In this document: positions 60,254-64,000 of the stretch, piece by piece
Position numbering within the stretch: the stretch's first letter is position 1
How the letters are laid out: every line of letters starts with the position of its first letter
DNA from: Planctomycetota bacterium
GTDB lineage: Bacteria > Planctomycetota > UBA8742 > UBA2392
NCBI GenBank assembly: GCA_020638635.1
Contig: JACKIE010000008.1
Coordinates: 54,371-118,370, forward strand
Direction: 5' to 3'
DNA: 64,000 bases
The notes under the pieces: model-generated
Database searches by the model: none
What the model was told of the DNA's origin: nothing
The model's input: only the letters and a program-made list of their open reading frames with translations
Position numbers and translations under genes: made by a program

Positions 60254-63200
60254 AAAGCGTCAGGTCCGTTGCGGCAGACCGCGTAGATCTTGCCCGCACG
60301 CTAAAGAAGCATCCAGGTATACGGAAAATCGTCGAGGACCAGTACCCCGACCGCGCTCACTTCATTTTCGAGCTGTTACAGAACGCCGAAGATGTAAGAG
60401 CCAAGACCGCCGAGTTCGTTCTCCACCGGGACAAGGTTGTTTTCGAGCACGATGGGGCGACTTTTACCGAGGACAACGTCCGCGGAATCACCAATATCGG
60501 CGAGGGGACAAAGCCTGAGGGTGGTGATGAAATTGGGCGCTTCGGTGTCGGATTCAAAGCTGTGTTCGCTTACACGGAGTCGCCGGCGATTTGGTCACCA
60601 ACGTTCTGCTTCAGCATCTCTGACTTCGTCTACCCCACGGACATCGCGCCACTCCGAGGGCTTACCAACAAGACCCGCTTTAGCTTCCCGTTCAACAACT
60701 CAAAGAAGCCCTCCGCAGTCGCTTACGAAGAGATTTGCGCGACATTGGACAAGTTGCCAGCGCTGTCGCTGCTTTTCTTGAGGCACATCAAGGAGATTCG
60801 CTGGCGCATTGAAAGTGGTCCACAGCTCTCCCTCGTCAGGATTCAGCATTCTGCCGAACACATTGAAATCCGCAAACTCTCTGCCGACAGAAAAATCGGT
60901 GTTGATCACTACCTGTTGTTCAAGGAGCCGGTCGAGAACCTCTCCAAGCATGATGTTGCAGTGGCGTACGAACTCGAGCCGTTCGATGGTCGAGGTCCGT
61001 CCATCGACAGCACCCTGCCGCTGCACAAGCAATTGCGTGTGAACGTCGAAACCGACGGCAAGGTCGCCATATACTTCCCTGCGGCAAGTGCAAACTCTGG
61101 TCTGCGCTTTCATGTTCATGCCCCGTTCATCCCCATTCCAAGCCGTTCAGATGTGAAGAACTGTCCGGCCAACGCTGACCTGGTTAGGCAGATCGCCAAA
61201 CTAGCCGCCCGCTCGTTGCGCTCGCTTCGAGAGTTGAAGTTCCTGACCTCAGACTTTCTTTACTGCATTCCGTTGCCTCAGGACCAGCTAGGAAACTACT
61301 TCCCGATTCGTGAAGAAATGCTGATGGGGCTTCAGCAAGAAGAGCTAACGCCAACCCACTCCCATGGTTACGCTCCTGCGAAACACCTTTGCCAAGCCCG
61401 CGCATCTTTCAAGGAGCTGATTTCGGAAGACGATCTCAATCTCCTCCGGGCACCTCTGCCCAGCAGGATCCGCTGGGCCACAAACTCCACGTTGCGAAAT
61501 GATCGGAAGGACAAGCTTCTGGAGGCTCTTGGAGTCCGGGATTGGGACGCGAGGGCGCTCGCTGGAGTATTGCAGAAGAGGTTGGGGCATGCTGCTGATG
61601 CCGCGGTCAGCGCGTGGCTGGAGTCCAAGTCAGTGGCGTGGCTACAAAAGTTGTTTATCGAGCTGAATCAAGGCGACGTCGATGGTGGTGATCTCTCCGA
61701 GATCGCGTGTGTGCCGCTTTACGGCGGTTCACTGATTGCCCCCAACAGATGCTACTTCCCCGATAAGGCCCACTTGCCGGAAGATGAGCTGCCCAGGGTG
61801 GATCACAAGGTGTTTGATGGGAAGCCGTACGTCCGCCAGTACCTCGCCGAAATGGGAGTACGTGAAGCAGATGAGGCAGCCAAAGTTGAGCTCATTTTGG
61901 CGCGTCGCTATCGGGGTGATGACGTACGTGTGGCCGAGCAGGTCCACTACCGTGATCTGAAGCAGTTTGTCCGGTTGGTTGAGAGTGAGCCGCAACATGC
62001 GGTGTTGTTCAAGAACGCGCGGGTGCTGCGATCAGCTGAAGGGAAATTTGAACCGGGCCAACACCTTTTCCTTGACGATCCCTTTCAACCTACTGGCCTA
62101 CGCGAGTTTCATGCCATGGTGCCACTTGCGCACAAGCGCACGGGCATCTCCGACACTTATGAGAAGAGCGGGATTGAGTTGACGGAGATTGCGCGCTTTG
62201 CCACTGCCATTGGAGCCTCGTCAGCTCTAAAGATCGAAGAGTGCTCGTGCAAAGACAACACCGAGTATGGGCGCCTGTATAGGGAAGACAGGGGGATTAG
62301 AAGTGGGCGGGGGATAGATACGGACTACACGATTCACGGCATAGATGAAGTGCTGTGTCAGCCTACCCTAGACCTATCAAGACTCATTTGGGCCACCCTG
62401 ATCGAACAGGAGAGCGACTTCTGGACAACCGCAGTGTTCGCCAAGGGAGGTGGTTCGAAGCCTCAGAGGGTGCCATCTCAGCTGGCTGTAAAGCTGCGAC
62501 AGGCTCAGTGGGTCCCCCAGAAAGGAGGTCGATTCGTTGCGCCTTGTGAGGCAACAGTCGATGCCCTGCCACCGAAATTCACCTACGACGAGGACTGGCA
62601 TTGGCTGACCGCCATTGGCTTCGGGCAGTCCCACAGGAAGCGAACAGAGAGTGCCATGCACGAGGCCGCGCTGGCGCAAGAGTTGGGATTTGATGATCTG
62701 GAGGCGCTTGCCCGGGCGCGCGAGTTTGCAAAGCTCCCCAAAGACGAGCAGCAACAGATTCTCTCGAGATTCCGTGCTGCAAGCCTGCCCATGCCCAACG
62801 AGGAACCTGCGAACCCTGGCCAAAGGGAGCTGCGTGCCTATGACGAGGCCATGGAGGCACAACCCCGTACTGGCGTCGAAGTCCAGAGAACGATTCAGGT
62901 TGGCGTAGCGGAGGTAAAGCAGGCGGCCAAGCAGTTCTTGCACCAGCAGTACACCGACGAGGACGGCCACATGCGTTGCCAGGTTTGCAAGCGGCAAGAG
63001 TTGCTGCCGTTCAAACGGCCGGATGGAACGGAGTACTTTGAGGTGGTGCAGTTTCTTGACCGGCACGCGACCGACAGCCGTTACCCGCAGAACTACTTGG
63101 CACTGTGCCCCAACCATGCGGCGATGTTCATGTACGCGAACGGTTCAAGGGATCAGCTATACGCAGCGCTGAACAAGATCGATGCCAGCCGCCGGCTTCC

Positions 63201-63306
63201 AGTCCTGCTTGCGGGGCGCGAAGTCACGATCTACTTCACTTCAAAACACCTGATTGACCTCAAGGCCGCCGCACGAGCCGAAATTGAGAAGAATTCGGGT
63301 CAGTAG
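60250..63306 (+). CDS. Sacsin-like GHKL ATPase with C-terminal HNH-like domain
   Basis: A 1018-residue protein. The N-terminal GHKL ATPase (about 30-250) carries FIFELLQNAEDVRAKTAEF (N box Glu-Asn), GITNIGEG and GRFGVGFKAVFAYTESP, as in sacsin/Hsp90-like ATPases. The large middle has no motif that I recognise. Near residues 908-965 is a zinc/HNH-like module: MRCQVCKRQELLPF, then FLDRHATDSR and LALCPNHAAMFM, giving CxxC, His and CxxH. The architecture suggests ATP-dependent gating of a nuclease. It is translationally coupled to the SNF2 helicase. Such helicase plus sacsin-type ATPase pairs occur in defence islands; I cannot assign it to a named system. Confidence 0.85.
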   Translation: MKSVRSVAADRVDLARTLKKHPGIRKIVEDQYPDRAHFIFELLQNAEDVRAKTAEFVLHRDKVVFEHDGATFTEDNVRGITNIGEGTKPEGGDEIGRFGVGFKAVFAYTESPAIWSPTFCFSISDFVYPTDIAPLRGLTNKTRFSFPFNNSKKPSAVAYEEICATLDKLPALSLLFLRHIKEIRWRIESGPQLSLVRIQHSAEHIEIRKLSADRKIGVDHYLLFKEPVENLSKHDVAVAYELEPFDGRGPSIDSTLPLHKQLRVNVETDGKVAIYFPAASANSGLRFHVHAPFIPIPSRSDVKNCPANADLVRQIAKLAARSLRSLRELKFLTSDFLYCIPLPQDQLGNYFPIREEMLMGLQQEELTPTHSHGYAPAKHLCQARASFKELISEDDLNLLRAPLPSRIRWATNSTLRNDRKDKLLEALGVRDWDARALAGVLQKRLGHAADAAVSAWLESKSVAWLQKLFIELNQGDVDGGDLSEIACVPLYGGSLIAPNRCYFPDKAHLPEDELPRVDHKVFDGKPYVRQYLAEMGVREADEAAKVELILARRYRGDDVRVAEQVHYRDLKQFVRLVESEPQHAVLFKNARVLRSAEGKFEPGQHLFLDDPFQPTGLREFHAMVPLAHKRTGISDTYEKSGIELTEIARFATAIGASSALKIEECSCKDNTEYGRLYREDRGIRSGRGIDTDYTIHGIDEVLCQPTLDLSRLIWATLIEQESDFWTTAVFAKGGGSKPQRVPSQLAVKLRQAQWVPQKGGRFVAPCEATVDALPPKFTYDEDWHWLTAIGFGQSHRKRTESAMHEAALAQELGFDDLEALARAREFAKLPKDEQQQILSRFRAASLPMPNEEPANPGQRELRAYDEAMEAQPRTGVEVQRTIQVGVAEVKQAAKQFLHQQYTDEDGHMRCQVCKRQELLPFKRPDGTEYFEVVQFLDRHATDSRYPQNYLALCPNHAAMFMYANGSRDQLYAALNKIDASRRLPVLLAGREVTIYFTSKHLIDLKAAARAEIEKNSGQ

Positions 63307-63331
63307 TCCTGAGGAATCGGCGGGAAAAATA

Positions 63332-63352
63332 TCGTGTACAAAATCGTGTACA
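63332..63352 (+). repeat. Paired TCGTGTACA repeats, right arm
   Basis: TCGTGTACA occurs at 63332-63340 and 63344-63352, matching the left pair in sequence and orientation. They are 69-89 bp inside the right attachment repeat. Probable recombinase arm sites. Confidence 0.6.
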
Positions 63353-63385
63353 ATGGGTTTTCGGCCTCATGATGGGGAACGGCAA

Positions 63386-63412
63386 CCGCCTTGGAGTTGG
63401 CCTCCAAGGCGG
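63386..63412 (-). terminator. Island-supplied terminator of tRNA-Gly
   Basis: CCGCCTTGGAG (63386-63396) and CTCCAAGGCGG (63402-63412) pair perfectly over 11 bp, 9 bp beyond the CCA end of the tRNA in the direction of its transcription. The T content after it is modest. It would replace the native terminator displaced to 31690-31717. Confidence 0.55.
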
Positions 63413-63420
63413 GTTTCTGG

Positions 63421-63468
63421 CTGGAGCGGGCGAAGGGGTTCGAACCCTCGACCACCTGCTTGGGAAGC
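63421..63468 (-). repeat. Right attachment site: 48-bp repeat within tRNA-Gly
   Basis: Identical to 31723-31770. At this end the repeat is continuous with the intact tRNA gene, so integration restores a complete tRNA. Confidence 0.93.
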
Positions 63469-63496
63469 AGGAGCTCTACCACTGAGCTACGCCCGC
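63422..63496 (-). tRNA. tRNA-Gly (anticodon CCC)
   Basis: Read on the minus strand, the molecule folds as a standard cloverleaf: acceptor GCGGGCG with CGCCCGC, D arm GCTC/GAGC, anticodon arm CCTGC-TTCCCAA-GCAGG with anticodon CCC, T arm GAGGG-TTCGAAC-CCCTT. The mature body is 72 nt (63425-63496), discriminator T, and CCA is encoded (63422-63424). It is the integration target of the island. Confidence 0.97.
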
Positions 63497-63660
63497 GTTC
63501 TTGTTCTTCACATGATGCTTGTTGCATGTTGGGCGTCAAGCGGAGGACCTCTGGTACTACAGTCGGAACTGAAGCAGCGGTGCGTCCGATTCCTTGATTC
63601 TGCCGGCGGGACCTCCGTCGATTCCACGGAGCGTGCTCGGGCGGCCTCACTGGTGACGTT

Positions 63661-64000
63661 TCAGTCCAACTCGGCCAATCCCACCTCCTTGAGATACTGA
63701 TACGTGCTGTCGTACCAGGCCGGATCTCGCGTTGGATCCAAGCGGTCGCCAGGCGGAATGAAGATCACCATTCCCTGGCGGGCACGCGTCAGCAGCACAC
63801 GATAGGCATTCAACAGGTACATCCGGTTCTCCTCGTTGTGGATGTTGTTCCAGCGGCTGCCGCGGAAGTCGTGGTGGCTCCAGCCGTGGGGTGTCGCGCG
63901 CAGATCTGCATCCCATGTCACGCAAGCCCAGTCCAACTCCAGGCCCTGCACCTGGAACTCCGTGGCCGCGTCTTCCAGGAACAGGCTCGAACGCGTGTCC
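63661..64000 (-). CDS. DUF2075-family helicase, C-terminal part (gene runs past window end)
   Basis: The frame is open from the window edge to a TGA at 63661-63663, giving the last 112 codons. The fragment shows LFLEDAATEFQVQGLELDW, RWNNIHNEENRMYLLNAYRV and LLTRARQGMVIFIPPGD, the C-terminal motifs of DUF2075 (Schlafen-group) DNA/RNA helicases; LLTRAR is motif VI. It lies outside the island, to the right of the tRNA. The N-terminal domain that would tell its role is not in the window. Confidence 0.85.
   Translation of the reverse strand, partial: DTRSSLFLEDAATEFQVQGLELDWACVTWDADLRATPHGWSHHDFRGSRWNNIHNEENRMYLLNAYRVLLTRARQGMVIFIPPGDRLDPTRDPAWYDSTYQYLKEVGLAELD

Larger units (their letters stand above)
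31723..63468. mobile_element. Integrative genomic island in tRNA-Gly(CCC)
   Basis: The island is bounded by 48-bp direct repeats of tRNA-Gly, with a tyrosine recombinase at the left end and paired TCGTGTACA repeats inside both ends. Genes inside have visibly lower GC and different codon use from the flanks. It carries an excisionase-like HTH, a P-loop ATPase, nucleases and a DUF932 protein typical of mobile elements. Much of the remaining content is defence: CHAT protease module, PDDEXK_4 and Mrr nucleases, abortive-infection proteins, type I R-M, and a SNF2/GHKL-HNH pair. No relaxase, conjugation or virion genes were seen, so transfer would need a helper. Confidence 0.92.

Noticed and set aside
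31723..63468. Prophage or conjugative element
   Set aside because: No capsid, tail, lysis, relaxase or type IV secretion genes were recognised; only recombination/replication-type and defence genes are present.

Overview
The window looks like a high-GC Gram-negative bacterial chromosome (about 31.7 kb, with a further short stretch at the right end) interrupted by a 31.7-kb integrated island. The phylum cannot be fixed from sequence alone. Sigma-54 promoters, multiheme c-type cytochrome, surface proteins ending in a Cys/transmembrane/Arg tail resembling MYXO-CTERM-type sorting signals, and eukaryote-like GT3 glycogen synthase point to a deep-branching environmental lineage (Myxococcota- or Planctomycetota-like) rather than to an enteric or actinobacterial genome.

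Chromosomal part, left to right. 1-2488: a sulfite reductase/APS-PAPS reductase fusion (cut by the window edge) overlapping a uroporphyrinogen-III methyltransferase that makes its siroheme. 2633-5575: a GT28/MGDG-synthase-like glycosyltransferase tail-to-tail with a five-heme exported cytochrome. 5576-17125: a regulatory and cell-surface block with a FixL/NtrB-like kinase, a lone receiver, an NtrC-type sigma-54 activator, an ECF sigma factor and two large exported proteins; near-consensus GG-N10-GC sigma-54 promoters precede most of these genes, so kinase, activator, ECF factor and surface proteins probably form one cascade. 17513-26287: a four-gene alpha-glucan operon (debranching enzyme, GT4/5 synthase-like enzyme, GH57 amylase, and a 1437-residue glycogen synthase-phosphorylase fusion) with 4-nt start/stop overlaps. 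26289-31398, opposite strand: acetyl-CoA synthetase, E1 alpha, E1 beta, E2 and an acyl carrier protein in one tightly overlapped operon.

Island (31723-63468). A 48-bp direct repeat of the 3' part of tRNA-Gly(CCC) marks both ends; the intact tRNA is at the right (63422-63496). Paired TCGTGTACA repeats lie just inside each end and a tyrosine recombinase sits at the left. Next comes a replication/recombination-like block (excisionase-like HTH, P-loop ATPase, possible primase, RecB/Cas4-like nuclease, DUF932 protein). The rest is mainly defence: a CHAT-like protease with a divergent membrane-anchored XRE regulator and a 41-residue membrane peptide; a PDDEXK_4 nuclease; an Mrr enzyme; two abortive-infection-type proteins; an FRG-domain protein; a type I R-M locus (hsdR, DUF429, hsdM, nonsense-interrupted hsdS and two accessory genes); and a SNF2 helicase plus GHKL-ATPase/HNH pair preceded by what looks like the decayed 3' end of a DNA methyltransferase. 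No conjugation or virion genes were seen. Two intergenic stretches (about 38.1-38.5 kb and 42.8-42.94 kb) are unusually rich in nested inverted repeats and may encode structured RNAs.

The best candidates for something undescribed are the CHAT/membrane-XRE/mini-membrane-protein module with its neighbouring 108-nt foldback element, and the SNF2 plus GHKL-HNH pair.
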